From positions 1 to 40,821 of the forward strand of contig JAQVTF010000010.1 in the NCBI GenBank assembly GCA_028700185.1: DNA of 40,821 nt, given 5' to 3'. The stretch comes from Desulfobacteraceae bacterium (GTDB lineage Bacteria; Desulfobacterota; Desulfobacteria; Desulfobacterales; UBA2174). The first letter of the stretch is position 1, and each line of letters begins with the position of its first letter. A program made the translations under genes and the position numbers. Under the pieces are notes generated by a model, which was not told the DNA's origin, ran no database searches, and was given only the letters and a program-made list of their open reading frames with translations. Shown here piece by piece: positions 27,480-37,531 of this stretch.

Positions 27480-27905
27480 ATGGCCGAGGCACGCTTCGAA
27501 AAGCTCACCCACTCCGATGAGGCCTTGTACGGTCCGCGAAAGTTGGTCCTGTGCGGATTCGGCCGCGAGGCCCAGCCCAAGTTCAAGAAGATACTGGATC
27601 TCGCCGGCCTCACCGATGTGCCCGTGGTGTGGGCCGATGTCGAGGATGCAGGGGTCAAGATCGGGGAACTTTTCCGGCGGCCGGCCGACACCGGTTTCGG
27701 CGCCGGATCGGCCCTCAAGCGGACCGTGATCGTGGCCGGAATTACTGAAAACGAGTTGCACAACCTGATGAACGTCTCCAAGAAGACCGGCATGCAGTCT
27801 TGCATGTGGGCCGCCCTGACCCCGACCTCGGAAACCTGGACCCTGAAAGCCCTGTTGGAAGAGTTGTCCGCCGAACGGCGGCAAATGAGCGCCAGGCGGC
27901 GTTAG
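27480..27905 (+). CDS. DUF3783-like conserved protein
   Basis: KLVLCGFGREAQPKFKKILDLAGLTDVPVVWADVED...TVIVAGITENELHNLMNVSKKTGMQSCMWAALTPTSETWTLKALLEEL; SD aggagg upstream. Confidence 0.7.
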   Translation: MAEARFEKLTHSDEALYGPRKLVLCGFGREAQPKFKKILDLAGLTDVPVVWADVEDAGVKIGELFRRPADTGFGAGSALKRTVIVAGITENELHNLMNVSKKTGMQSCMWAALTPTSETWTLKALLEELSAERRQMSARRR

Positions 27906-28270
27906 CGGACCATGGACCAGCGGTGTCCCGAGCCGGCTGGACCCTTGACAGAAACCGCCGGCTGGGGGTAAAGTGCACCGCCCTAATGGGAGGTTGCCCT
28001 GGTCCGACGGCTGCTTTGCCTGGCCCCGGCCGGACGAAAAACGAACCTGACAGCAAAGGAAGGACCCTCGATGGACGGAGACCCTGGAACGAGTCCCCAT
28101 CCTCCAATGAATGAACCGGATGACCCGGTTCCGTTGAACACTTGGCTTGCCATTGCCCGGAAACCATTCGGGCCGGCCCCCGCAGCGCCCCTTTCCATTC
28201 GCTGAGAAATCGGGCGCCTCCGGCCGCAACGGTTTCCAGCAATGGAGATCCTTGCGGAAAGGAGGTGCCT

Positions 28271-29638
28271 GTGACCTGTGCACCCTGCCCCAACGCCTGT
28301 ACGCCCGCCGAATCCGTCACTGAAGCGGAGGCCCATCCTTTGATGGGGGACATCGAAGCGCTGCGCCAACGGCATCCTTCGGACATCGCCGACCTCCTCG
28401 AACAGGCCGGACTCGACCCGAACGAGCTGGTGGACATCCTGCTGAAAATCGGCAATTCGGTGGCTGGCGAAACTTTCAGCCGACTATCCATGGAGACCCA
28501 GAAAGCCTGCCTGGAGGCCGGCCCCGTGAAGCGCATGCTCCAGCTTGTCGAGCATATGGAGCCGGATGACCGGGTCGACCTGCTCAAGAAGGTTGATCCG
28601 GAGGTGAGCGAAGGGTTGATGCCCCTCATCGCCCAGGCAGAGCGCAATGCCACCCAACGGCTGTGGAAATACGAAGAGGGCACCGCCGGCGCCGAGATGA
28701 CCACCGAGTACGCCTTTCTGTCCGCCGATATCACCGTGGGTGAGGCATTGGCGCAGTTGCGGCTCCAGGCGCCGAATCGGGAGACCATCTACTATGTGTA
28801 CATCACGGACGCCGAGCGCCATCTGTTGGGGGTGATCAGCCTGCGGCATCTCATCATGTCCAAACCTCGCCAGCGACTCTGCGAGGTGATGACCACCGAT
28901 GTGATTTCCGTTTTCCACGATGCCAGCCTCGATACCACGGTGCAGCAGTTGACCAAGTACGATTTCATCGCCCTGCCGGTGGTGGATCACCAGAATCGCC
29001 TGCTGGGGATCGTCACCTTCGACGATGCCATGGACATCGTCAAGGCGGAGAACACCGAGGACTTCCAGCGCATTTCGGCGGTGCTGCCTTTCGAGGAGGA
29101 ATACCTGCGCCGACCGCTGGGGCGCCTGTTTTGGAGCCGCTTCTGGTGGCTGGCAATCTTGTTGTTCACCTCGATTTTGTCCACTTCGGTCATGGCTTAT
29201 CATGCCGACATTCTTCACCAGATGGTGGCGCTGTCCTTCTTTATCCCCATGGTCATTGGTGCCAGCGGCAACGCCGGCACCCAGTCGGCCACCATGGTGG
29301 TGCGGGCGCTGGCGCTGGGAGAAATCCGACCGCGGGATTTTCCCCGGGTGTTTTCCAGGGAGCTGCTCATGGGCTTGGCCCTGGGGCTGGCCCTGGGGGG
29401 GATGGCCTTGTTGCGCGTTTTTTGGCAGGAAGAGAATCTGCTGCTGGGTTATATCGTGGGAATGGCCCTGGTGGTCACCCTCTTGACCGCCAACTTGGTG
29501 GGTTCGCTGCTTCCACTGCTGCTGAAGAAACTAAAGTTCGATCCGGCGCTCACCGCCGGACCGTTCATCGCCACGATCATCGACGCGGTCGGCATCGCGA
29601 TCTACTTCCAGGTGGCGATCTGGTTGATGCGCGGATGA
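28271..29638 (+). CDS. mgtE: MgtE family magnesium transporter
   Basis: N-domain 'HPSDIADLLEQAG', CBS pair 'VMTTDVISVFHDASLDTTVQQLTKYDFIALPVVD', TM 'FIPMVIGASGNAGTQSATMVVRALALGEI'. Start GTG about 28271 or ATG about 28341. Confidence 0.92.
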   Translation: MTCAPCPNACTPAESVTEAEAHPLMGDIEALRQRHPSDIADLLEQAGLDPNELVDILLKIGNSVAGETFSRLSMETQKACLEAGPVKRMLQLVEHMEPDDRVDLLKKVDPEVSEGLMPLIAQAERNATQRLWKYEEGTAGAEMTTEYAFLSADITVGEALAQLRLQAPNRETIYYVYITDAERHLLGVISLRHLIMSKPRQRLCEVMTTDVISVFHDASLDTTVQQLTKYDFIALPVVDHQNRLLGIVTFDDAMDIVKAENTEDFQRISAVLPFEEEYLRRPLGRLFWSRFWWLAILLFTSILSTSVMAYHADILHQMVALSFFIPMVIGASGNAGTQSATMVVRALALGEIRPRDFPRVFSRELLMGLALGLALGGMALLRVFWQEENLLLGYIVGMALVVTLLTANLVGSLLPLLLKKLKFDPALTAGPFIATIIDAVGIAIYFQVAIWLMRG

Positions 29639-29736
29639 CGGCGGACCGCCAGGGACAAGATCGGCCCCAAGGGGACCGCTCCCGTCCCGCCGTCACGAAA
29701 GCCCCGGGCTGAGGAAAGTTTGAAGAGCGGGTAAAA

Positions 29737-29803
29737 AATCACCGCAGTGGACAACGTGGACACCATGGATCCCGGTGGCACAGAGAGCTGCGGTGCGGTG
29801 ATT
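29737..29803 (+). terminator. Inverted repeat with T tract downstream of mgtE (long loop)
   Basis: aatcaccgca ... tgcggtgatt followed by ctttttc and preceded by aaaaa. Confidence 0.55.
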
Positions 29804-29826
29804 CTTTTTCTCGTTTGCCGATAGGC

Positions 29827-30639
29827 TCAATCTCGGTGCTGGTAGAGGTGCACGTCCTGCTGCGGGAAGGGGATGCTGATCCCGGCGGCGTCGAAGGCCT
29901 TCTTTACCTTCTCGGTGGTCTCGAACCAGAAATCCCAGTAATCGCCCGATTTGACCCAGGGGCGGGCCACGAAATCGACGCTGCTTTGGCCTAGCTGGTA
30001 GACGGCGATCAACGGTGCCGGATTCTTGAGCACCCGCGGGTCGGCGTTGATGATGGACGTGATCACCTCCCTGGCCCGGTCGATGTCATCGCCGTAGCCG
30101 ATGCCGAAGACCATGTCCACGCGACGGGTCCCCTTGGCTGACCAGTTTACGATGTTGTCCGCGGTGAGCTTGGCATTGGGCACGATGACCAGCTTGTGGT
30201 CCGGGGTGCAGAGGGTGGTGGTGAAGATCTGGATCTCCTCCACCGTGCCGGCCGTACCGGCGGCTTCGATGTAATCGCCCACCCGGAAGGGGCGGAAGAG
30301 GATCATCAAAAACCCGGCGGCAAAATTGGACAGGGAGCCTTGCAGGGCCAGGCCGATGGCCAGGCCGGCGGCGCCGAGAACGGCGATAAACGAAGTGGTT
30401 TGAATCCCGAGCTGGTTCAGGGCGGCCAGGATGGTGAAGGCCAGCAGGGCGATATACGTCAGGTTGCCGGTGAATTTGACGATGGTGGTATCCAGGCGGC
30501 CTCTTTCCATCAGCCGTTCCACGAGCCGGCGAATACCCTGGGCGACCCAGCGCCCCACGATCAGTACGACAATGGCCGCCAGGATCCGAATGCCGTAAAG
30601 GATGGCCAGTTCCTGGGCGCTGGAAAACCATTCTTGCAT
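29827..30639 (-). CDS. Small-conductance mechanosensitive channel (MscS family)
   Basis: FIAVLGAAGLAIGLALQGSLSNFAAGFLMILFRPFRVGDYIEAAGTAGTVEEIQIFTTTLCTPDHKLVIVPNAKL. Confidence 0.95.
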   Translation of the reverse strand: MQEWFSSAQELAILYGIRILAAIVVLIVGRWVAQGIRRLVERLMERGRLDTTIVKFTGNLTYIALLAFTILAALNQLGIQTTSFIAVLGAAGLAIGLALQGSLSNFAAGFLMILFRPFRVGDYIEAAGTAGTVEEIQIFTTTLCTPDHKLVIVPNAKLTADNIVNWSAKGTRRVDMVFGIGYGDDIDRAREVITSIINADPRVLKNPAPLIAVYQLGQSSVDFVARPWVKSGDYWDFWFETTEKVKKAFDAAGISIPFPQQDVHLYQHRD

Positions 30640-30981
30640 GAAAAACCTCCTCGGTTGAGTTTCGGTTGGCCGCGAATCCTGGAACTGTCCGGATATCGCA
30701 GCGATTGCGATTCAGAGAGCGCTGATTGACCTATCAGCGCCGTCACCGGCCACGACCAAAGCCGGTCTGATCCATTAACCACCTGCCGCTTCCCTGTCAA
30801 GCCGTTCCCCATTCGGGCATTCCGCGGCGCGCCCCTCGCCCGCCGTCATTCCGAGAGACAGCGAGGAAGCGCCTGCCTCTTTTCGCCATCTCCCGACTTT
30901 TTGCCCAGCTTAAAAACACCGGACTGAGCTTGGCCGGGGTGTGACCGGGGTCCGGCCCTATTCCGTCATTCCGGGCTTGAC

Positions 30982-31006
30982 CCGGAATCCATGTTCATCG
31001 GGACGA
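30982..31006. repeat. Dispersed intergenic repeat, copy 2
   Basis: Within gtcattccgggcttgacccggaatccatgttcatcgggacga; 24/25 match to 10220-10244. Confidence 0.6.
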
Positions 31007-31122
31007 GGCGGCGGAAGACAAGCCGGAAAGCAGGGGGACGGCCCGCCATTGGCCATAGAGGCTTCCCCCGTGATACCGCCTCGGGAAACGCCTGTGGAAT
31101 CAAGCACATGGCCACTGGGGCG

Positions 31123-31581
31123 TCAAGGGGTCGGTCGCTGGGCCTCGAGCTGGGTGATGTGCCGTTTTTCCTCGGCGATGATGGTTTGAAGCTGGCTCAG
31201 TACTTCCGGCGCCGGGATGAAGCCGGAGAGCATCTCGTAGAAAAGGATCGTGTCTTTTTCAAATTCCACCAGGACATCGATCAAGGCATTGATATCCGTC
31301 AGGGCGGTAAAGTCCACCTGTTTGAGGGAAAAACTCTGTTCGCCGATCATCTGGGCGAGCATCTCGCGGTTCATGGCCCGCGCGATGGGGTTTGCCCCGG
31401 TGGTCGCCTGTTGGCGAAGGTCGTTGAACCATCGGGCGTGCTGTTTTTCTTCCTCGATCATCCATTGGAGGACGGCCTTGAAGCCCTGTCCCTCCACCCG
31501 ATCCATGGCCTGGCGATACACCGCGGCGGCGTTTTCCTCCAGTCGCACGGCGATATCGATGATCTCTTCCAGCTGGAACAT
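31123..31581 (-). CDS. Ferritin-like/rubrerythrin-family diiron protein
   Basis: MFQLEEIIDIAVRLEENAAAVYRQAMDR...MIEEEKQHARWFNDL...LVEFEKDTILFYEML...IIAEEKRHITQLE: repeated E...ExxH pattern. ATG at 31581. Confidence 0.85.
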   Translation of the reverse strand: MFQLEEIIDIAVRLEENAAAVYRQAMDRVEGQGFKAVLQWMIEEEKQHARWFNDLRQQATTGANPIARAMNREMLAQMIGEQSFSLKQVDFTALTDINALIDVLVEFEKDTILFYEMLSGFIPAPEVLSQLQTIIAEEKRHITQLEAQRPTP

Positions 31582-31598
31582 GTTTCCTCCACGCCTTG

Positions 31599-33512
31599 TC
31601 ACTGTTTCCCGCCGCCGGCGGACGAAACGGGGGAAGCCGGCTGATCGAAGAGGGCGGTCAACACCACGCACCCGTCTTCCAAGTGGGTTTGAACCTTGAA
31701 GGGCAGGTTGTTGAACAACTCGATCATGCGGCGATTTTCGGGCACGGTGTAGGCAGTGAGCCCGTCTAGACCGTTTTCCTGGGCGGCCTGGAACAGCTTG
31801 ACCAGCAACTGTTTCCCGATTCCCTTGCCCTGCCAGGGACGGCTCACCGAAAAAGCGATCTCGGCGATGTTACTGCCCGTCGCACAGAGGTACTCTCCCA
31901 GCCCGATCACTTGGCCGAAGCCGAATTCGCCCACCAGCGCCAGCATGGTGAGGTTGTGAATGTAGTCGATCTGGGCCTTGTCCTCGATTTCGTCCCGGGA
32001 AAAGCGGGATTTGGCATACATGAAGCGGGCGTACACGTCCGCGTTGTCCAGATTGTAGTAATGCTCCTGGATCCGCCGCAGGTCCACCGGTTTGGCCGGG
32101 CGCAGGGTGATGAGCGTGTTGTCGACGGTGATGGCCTCCTCCAGATGCAGCGGATAGATGCCGGTGATGGACTCGCTCAGCTTGCGTTCCCGGCTCAACA
32201 GCCCTTTTTCCTTGGCGGCATTGAACAGGGCTTCGCGAAAATCCGGATGGGCGATGCTGATCATGGCCATGGCCCGCTCTTGCAGGCTTTTGCCATGGAG
32301 GTTGACCGCGCCGAACTCGCTGACCACATGATGCACGTCGGTGCGGGGGACCACGGTCACCGTGTCGCTGAGCAGCGGCACGATATGGCTCTGGGAACCG
32401 TCGGCCGAAGTGGCGGTGAGCATCAGGATCGACTTGCCGCCGTTGGCCTGGGAGGCGCCCCGCACGAAATCCAGCATCCCGTTGACCCCGGAGTAGCGGC
32501 TGTGGGCCAGGGCGTCGGTGGCCACCTGCCCGGTGAGGTCCATCACCATGGCCACGTTCATGGACACCATGCGAGGATGGGCGGAAATGACACCATGGGC
32601 ATTGACGTAATCGGAGGGGTGAAATTCCACCATGGGGTTGTCGTTGATGAACTCGTAAAAAATTTCGGACCCGATGGCGCTGCTGGCCACCATCTTGCCT
32701 TCGTTGAGGCCCTTGTAGCGGTTGTTGACCACCCCCCGGGCCGTCAGGTGCATCAGGCCGGTGGTGAGGTACTGGCTGTGAACGCCCAGGTCGTTTTTTT
32801 CCGCCAGGGCCTCCAACACGGCCTGGTGAATTTCTCCCAAACCGGTCTGGAGCGTGGCGCCGTCTTCCACCAGCCGGGCCACGTGCCGGGCGATGGTGCG
32901 GGCCGCTTCGCTCACCGGCGGTTCTTCCACCGAGAGGATGGGCTCTTCATGCTCGACGATGACATCCAGGTCGTTCACGTGCAAAAAGCTGCGCCCCATC
33001 ACCCGGGGCATGCGCGGGTTGACCTGGGCGATGACCAGATCCGCGCTCAATGCGGCTGCCTGGGTGATGTCCACCGAAACGCCCAAGCTCATCCAGCCGA
33101 AGTCATCCGGGGGGGAGACCTGGATCAGGGCCACCTGGATCTTGAGCTTTCCGGTGGCGAAAAGCCGCGGGATGTCCACCAGGTTCAGCGGTGTGATGTG
33201 GCGCATGGTCTGGGCCAGCCGCTTGGGAATACCCGAACCGATGTAAAAGGATCGGATGTTGAGGTTCCGGTCCGCCGTCTCGTCCGCGATGCGCGACAGC
33301 GGCGTCTGTTCCAGCGACAGCAGCCGGACCACCTCGATGTCCGAAAGCCCCCGGGCCTTCCGGGCCAGGGCACGGACCAACTCCTGGGGTTCACCGCAGG
33401 AGGAGCCGATGAAGACCCGTTGGCCCGGTCGAATCAGGGCGATGGCATCCGCGGCGTCACGGCGCTTCTGGCGGAAGGCGTCCGCCCAGGATGGTGAAAT
33501 CGACATCATCAC
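31599..33512 (-). CDS. Acetyl-CoA hydrolase/CoA-transferase family protein fused to a C-terminal GNAT acetyltransferase domain
   Basis: 'GQRVFIGSSCGEPQELVRAL', 'LQTGLGEIHQAVLEAL...LGVHSQYLTTGLMHLTARGVVNN', C-term GNAT 'RPWQGKGIGKQLLVKLFQAAQENGLDGLTAYTVPENRRMIELFNNL'. Confidence 0.92.
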   Translation of the reverse strand: MMMSISPSWADAFRQKRRDAADAIALIRPGQRVFIGSSCGEPQELVRALARKARGLSDIEVVRLLSLEQTPLSRIADETADRNLNIRSFYIGSGIPKRLAQTMRHITPLNLVDIPRLFATGKLKIQVALIQVSPPDDFGWMSLGVSVDITQAAALSADLVIAQVNPRMPRVMGRSFLHVNDLDVIVEHEEPILSVEEPPVSEAARTIARHVARLVEDGATLQTGLGEIHQAVLEALAEKNDLGVHSQYLTTGLMHLTARGVVNNRYKGLNEGKMVASSAIGSEIFYEFINDNPMVEFHPSDYVNAHGVISAHPRMVSMNVAMVMDLTGQVATDALAHSRYSGVNGMLDFVRGASQANGGKSILMLTATSADGSQSHIVPLLSDTVTVVPRTDVHHVVSEFGAVNLHGKSLQERAMAMISIAHPDFREALFNAAKEKGLLSRERKLSESITGIYPLHLEEAITVDNTLITLRPAKPVDLRRIQEHYYNLDNADVYARFMYAKSRFSRDEIEDKAQIDYIHNLTMLALVGEFGFGQVIGLGEYLCATGSNIAEIAFSVSRPWQGKGIGKQLLVKLFQAAQENGLDGLTAYTVPENRRMIELFNNLPFKVQTHLEDGCVVLTALFDQPASPVSSAGGGKQ

Positions 33513-33524
33513 GTTGCCTTTCGA

Positions 33525-36002
33525 TTATCCGCACTTGGAATAGCCGCAGAAATGGCAGGTCATGCAACCTTCCTCGAAACTGATGGTTTGCCCGCATTCC
33601 GGGCAGACGGCACCGATGAGCGCCGGCGCACCGTTTCCACGGCGGACGCGCCGGTCATCAAGGTAGCGTCGCTCCAAAACCCGGGCGATGGCGTCGGGAA
33701 TCGATAGCACCAATCCGCCTTCCTGAAAAACGGGATGCTCGCCGCCGATGCCCTTGAGCTGGTCGATGACCTTGTCCACGGTGACCCCCGAGCGTAGCGC
33801 CAATGATACCAGGCGGCCGATGGCCTCGGTTTTGGCAGTGGTACTGCGGCCCGATTTGCCAATGGTGGCAAATATTTCGAAGGGACGCCCCTCGTACTCG
33901 GTCACCGTGACGTAAAGCTGTCCCATGCCGGTGCGGATCTTGGTGGTGAACCCATCCAGGGTCTCGGGGCGCTGGCGCACGATGGCCGAAAAGCCGGAAC
34001 CGGCCTCGGCGGCCGGGGGGACGCTCAACACCTGGTTGGCCTTGCTGCCGTCCCGATAGATGGTCACCCCCTTGCAGCCCAACGTGAAGGCGAGGTCGAA
34101 AATCCGGCGAACGTCCTCCACCGTGCTGTCTTTGGGCAGGTTCACCGTTTTGGACACGGCGTTGTCCGTATGCTCCTGAAAAACGGCCTGCATGCGCACA
34201 TGCCATTCCGGCGAGATGTCGTGGGCCGTGACAAACACCTGGCGGACGTCCTCGGGGATTTCCTCCATGGCCTTGATACTGCCGCTGTGGGCAATGCGGT
34301 CCATCAACTCCGGCGTGTAGAAGCCGCGCTGGCGGGCCACGGCCTCGAAATGGGGATTGACCTCCAGGAGCTGATCATCGTCCATCACCCGGCGCACGAA
34401 GCTCAAGGCAAAGAGGGGTTCGATGCCGCTGGAGCAGTTGGCGATGATGCTCAAGGTCCCGGTGGGGGCGATGGTGGTGGTGGTGGCGTTGCGGTAGCGG
34501 TCCTTGAGGGCACTGAGGGGGTGGTTTTCAAAGACCCCGCGTACCTCGGCCAACTCCCGGGAGGCCTGGTGGCTGGTTTCCTGGATGAAAGCCATTACCG
34601 ATTCAGCGCAGGCCAAGGCTTCGGGGGAGTTGTAGGGAATCGCCAGCCTATAGAGCATGTCGGCGAAACCCATTACCCCAAGGCCGATTTTGCGGTTGCC
34701 CTTGACCATTCTTTCGATTTCCGGCAGCGGGTAGCGGGACACGTCGATGGTATCGTCCAGGAACCGTACCGCCAGGCCAACGGCCTCGCCGAGGGCGTCG
34801 TAGTCCACGGCCGGTCCCTGCTCGGTGTCGACGACGAACCGGTCCAGGTTGATCGACCCGAGGTTGCAGGCCTCCATGGGCAGCAGCGGTTGTTCGCCGC
34901 AGGGATTGGTGCTCTCGATGTCCCCCAGGGCCGGGGTGGGGTTGTCGCGATTGACGCGGTCAAGGAAGAGAATTCCCGGATCACCGTTCTTCCAGGCCTG
35001 AAGAATCAAGGCGTCGTAAACCTCGGTGGCCTTGAGGCGCCCGGTGACACCCCCGTCGCGGGGATCGATGAGGTCGTATTCGCCATCTTGGTTCACCGCT
35101 TCCATGAAAACGTCGGTGACGGCCACCGAGATGTTGAAGTTGTTCAGGGTGTCGTTGTCCTGCTTACAGTGGATGAACTCGAGGATGTCCGGGTGGTCGA
35201 CCCGCAGAACGGCCATGTTGGCCCCCCGGCGGGTGCCGCCCTGCTTGACCTGTTCGGTGGCGGTGTTGAAGATTTTCATGAACGACACCGGTCCCGAGGC
35301 CACCCCGCCGGTGGTGCCCACCTTGCTGTTTTTGGGACGCAGCCGGGAGAAGGAAAACCCGGTGCCACCGCCGCTTTTGTGGATGATGGCCGCCTGTTTG
35401 AGGGATTCGAAGATGCCCTCCATGCGATCTTCCACCGGCAGCACGAAGCAGGCGGCCAGTTGTCCCAGGCGGCGGCCGGCGTTCATCAGGGTGGGGGAGT
35501 TGGGCAGAAACTTCAACTCGGTCATGAGATTGAAGAATCGTTCTTCCATCACGACGACGGCCTCGTCGCCACCGTATTGTTTTTCCGCCCGGGCCACGTG
35601 GCGCGCCACGCGGCGGAACATGTCGGCCGGTGTTTCCACCGGGTTGCCCCGATCATCCTTGCGCAGGTAGCGGCGCGCCAAAACGGCCCGGGCATTGTCG
35701 GAAAGGGCGATGGGGGGGTGGACGAATACCGATTTTTCAATTCTCGGCGCGGCGGCCCGCGAAAGACCCGATTCGGCCAGCTTGGTTCTCAAGATCTGGG
35801 TTGCCACCGCTGCCGTGATGACCGGTTCGGTGAGGTCGGCGATAGCCTGGCGCATGGAGCGACTGATCGCCAAGGCTTGATCCCTGGCAATGGAATAGTG
35901 CCGGGCGAGCATCTTGGAAAACACCTCGTCATCCCACTGATAGCGGCTGAGGTCTACCTGGTGGCCGTCTTCGGTAATCAGGATTTTCGACGGGTTCGCC
36001 AT
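33525..36002 (-). CDS. nrdJ: Adenosylcobalamin-dependent (class II) ribonucleoside-diphosphate reductase
   Basis: PNSPTLMNAGRRLGQLAACFVLPVED, STNPCGEQPLLPMEACNLGSINL, APTGTLSIIANCSSGIEPLFALSF, C-term zinc motif CPECGQTISFEEGCMTCHFCGYSKCG. Confidence 0.96.
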   Translation of the reverse strand: MANPSKILITEDGHQVDLSRYQWDDEVFSKMLARHYSIARDQALAISRSMRQAIADLTEPVITAAVATQILRTKLAESGLSRAAAPRIEKSVFVHPPIALSDNARAVLARRYLRKDDRGNPVETPADMFRRVARHVARAEKQYGGDEAVVVMEERFFNLMTELKFLPNSPTLMNAGRRLGQLAACFVLPVEDRMEGIFESLKQAAIIHKSGGGTGFSFSRLRPKNSKVGTTGGVASGPVSFMKIFNTATEQVKQGGTRRGANMAVLRVDHPDILEFIHCKQDNDTLNNFNISVAVTDVFMEAVNQDGEYDLIDPRDGGVTGRLKATEVYDALILQAWKNGDPGILFLDRVNRDNPTPALGDIESTNPCGEQPLLPMEACNLGSINLDRFVVDTEQGPAVDYDALGEAVGLAVRFLDDTIDVSRYPLPEIERMVKGNRKIGLGVMGFADMLYRLAIPYNSPEALACAESVMAFIQETSHQASRELAEVRGVFENHPLSALKDRYRNATTTTIAPTGTLSIIANCSSGIEPLFALSFVRRVMDDDQLLEVNPHFEAVARQRGFYTPELMDRIAHSGSIKAMEEIPEDVRQVFVTAHDISPEWHVRMQAVFQEHTDNAVSKTVNLPKDSTVEDVRRIFDLAFTLGCKGVTIYRDGSKANQVLSVPPAAEAGSGFSAIVRQRPETLDGFTTKIRTGMGQLYVTVTEYEGRPFEIFATIGKSGRSTTAKTEAIGRLVSLALRSGVTVDKVIDQLKGIGGEHPVFQEGGLVLSIPDAIARVLERRYLDDRRVRRGNGAPALIGAVCPECGQTISFEEGCMTCHFCGYSKCG

Positions 36003-36121
36003 TTGGCAACTCCTTGATTTAAATGAAATAGAATGAATCTGGCGGCAAAACCGCCGGCGCCGGCTTTTCGCAGATTGGGAACCAACCGGGGCGAAGGCCG
36101 ACGCCGTTTCAGATACTCAGC

Positions 36122-36149
36122 ATACTAGATACGACATGTTGCGTGTCAA
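36122..36149 (-). promoter_or_regulatory. Sigma-70-like promoter upstream of the class II RNR gene
   Basis: Minus strand TTGACA-N16-TAGTAT, about 120 nt upstream of the ATG at 36002. Confidence 0.5.
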
Positions 36150-36283
36150 TCAATTTTTGATTCCGTATGTTGTGGGTATGCGTGAGCTGAATTTTTGGTT
36201 AAAACCGGGTTGACAGTTCTGGCACGCATCGAATATTAGACAGAAACGGAGAATTTTCCCTCCGAACAGAGGACGGTCCGCTA

Positions 36284-36471
36284 TGAACGTGAATATTCCT
36301 GAAAAATTGTTTTTCGATGTTGTCGACTTACTGGTGGAACCCCAATCGTTGCGACCTCAAGAGGGAACTTGCGTGTTGAGCCTCGATGCCCGCAACCAGG
36401 TCCTGGATCGTCTCCTTCAGATCCGTCATCAGTTTCTGTTCGATCCGCCTCCCGCGCCTGCCAAGGCCTGA
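36284..36471 (+). CDS. Small hypothetical protein
   Basis: ATG ORF MNVNIPEKLFFDVVDLLVEPQSLRPQEGTCVLSLDARNQVLDRLLQIRHQ; protein-like composition, no homologue recognised. Confidence 0.4.
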
Positions 36472-36527
36472 TCGGGCGCTTCTCCATCGTCCCGGTCCTC
36501 TCAAGAACGGGCAAGAACGGGCCGAAG

Positions 36528-36919
36528 ATGCTGCCCTTTTTCCAGTATGCGCTGGCGGATTTTCAGCTTCTTCCCGTGGTGATGGGGCCCGGGGACCTGG
36601 CCGGGGTGACGCGGGAGATCGGCGCCGTCGTGGACGCGGACACTCTGCTGGTGGTCAGCAGCGATCTGTCCCACGGATTGCCGCCATCCGAGGCGTCTGA
36701 CTACGACCGCCGGACCCTGGATCTGCTTCTGGCCCTGGTCTGCTGGCCAGACAAAACAGCGCCCGCGGCAAGATTCCCCTGGCCGTCCTCGTCACATCGG
36801 CCCGGGAACGTCGTTGGCGGCCGGTGCTGGTGCATTACAGCAACAGTGAAGATTTTCCTCACGGATCCAGCGACTGGATCGTAGGCTACGCCACGGTGGC
36901 CTTTTTGGGAGATGATGCC
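36528..36919 (+). pseudogene. 5'-truncated and frameshifted Memo (AmmeMemoRadiSam system protein B) remnant, formerly fused to the AMMECR1 domain
   Basis: Frame 0: LPFFQYALADFQLLPVVMG...LLVVSSDLSHGLPPSEASDYDRRTLDLLLAL; then frame 2: ARGKIPLAVLVTSARERRWRPVLVHYSNSEDFPHGSSDWIVGYATVAFLG, continuing with no stop into AMMECR1. Confidence 0.75.
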
Positions 36920-37531
36920 ATGAACGATTCCCCCCCTGCTGGCCGCCTCACCGAAGCCCAAGGGCAACAACTGCTTCAGCTGGCCCGCCAGACCATCGCC
37001 CGGCGGTTGGGCCGGGCTGCCGAAGATGCCGCTGTCGCCGCCACGGCGGCCGACGATCCGGCTTTTCAACGCCGCAGCGGCACGTTTGTCACCTTGAAAA
37101 TCGACGGCCAGTTGCGTGGTTGCATCGGTTCGCTGGCCGCCGAGGAAACCATTTACGAGGGGGTGCGGCGCAACGCCCTCAACGCGGCCTTCAGCGACTA
37201 CCGCTTCGCCCCTCTCACCGCCGAAGAACTTGATGAGACGACCATCGAAGTGAGCGTCCTGACGCCGCCGGCCCCCTTGGCCTACCGGGATGCCGAAGAC
37301 CTCGTGGCCAAGCTGCAACCGGGGGTGGACGGGGTGATCCTGCGCCAGGGATCCCGCAGCGCGACCTTTCTGCCCCAGGTGTGGGCCCAGCTTCCTCGGC
37401 CGGAAGCTTTTCTCGACCACCTCTGCCTCAAGGCCGGATTGAGGCCCGAGGCCTGGCGCCGGAAAGAAACCAAGGTGTTTACCTACCAGGTGATTTCCTT
37501 CGAGGAATCCCCCGGCCCTCACTCTTCTTGA
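36920..37531 (+). CDS. amrA: AMMECR1 domain protein (AmmeMemoRadiSam system protein A)
   Basis: RRSGTFVTLKIDGQLRGCIGSLAAEETIYEGVRRNALNAAFSDYRFAPLTAEELDETTIEVSVLTPP...GVDGVILRQGSRSATFLPQVW. Confidence 0.92.
   Translation: MNDSPPAGRLTEAQGQQLLQLARQTIARRLGRAAEDAAVAATAADDPAFQRRSGTFVTLKIDGQLRGCIGSLAAEETIYEGVRRNALNAAFSDYRFAPLTAEELDETTIEVSVLTPPAPLAYRDAEDLVAKLQPGVDGVILRQGSRSATFLPQVWAQLPRPEAFLDHLCLKAGLRPEAWRRKETKVFTYQVISFEESPGPHSS

Noticed and set aside
27906-28270. M-box (ykoK) magnesium riboswitch upstream of mgtE
   Set aside because: The consensus of that riboswitch was not recognised; kept only as a low-grade structured-leader finding.
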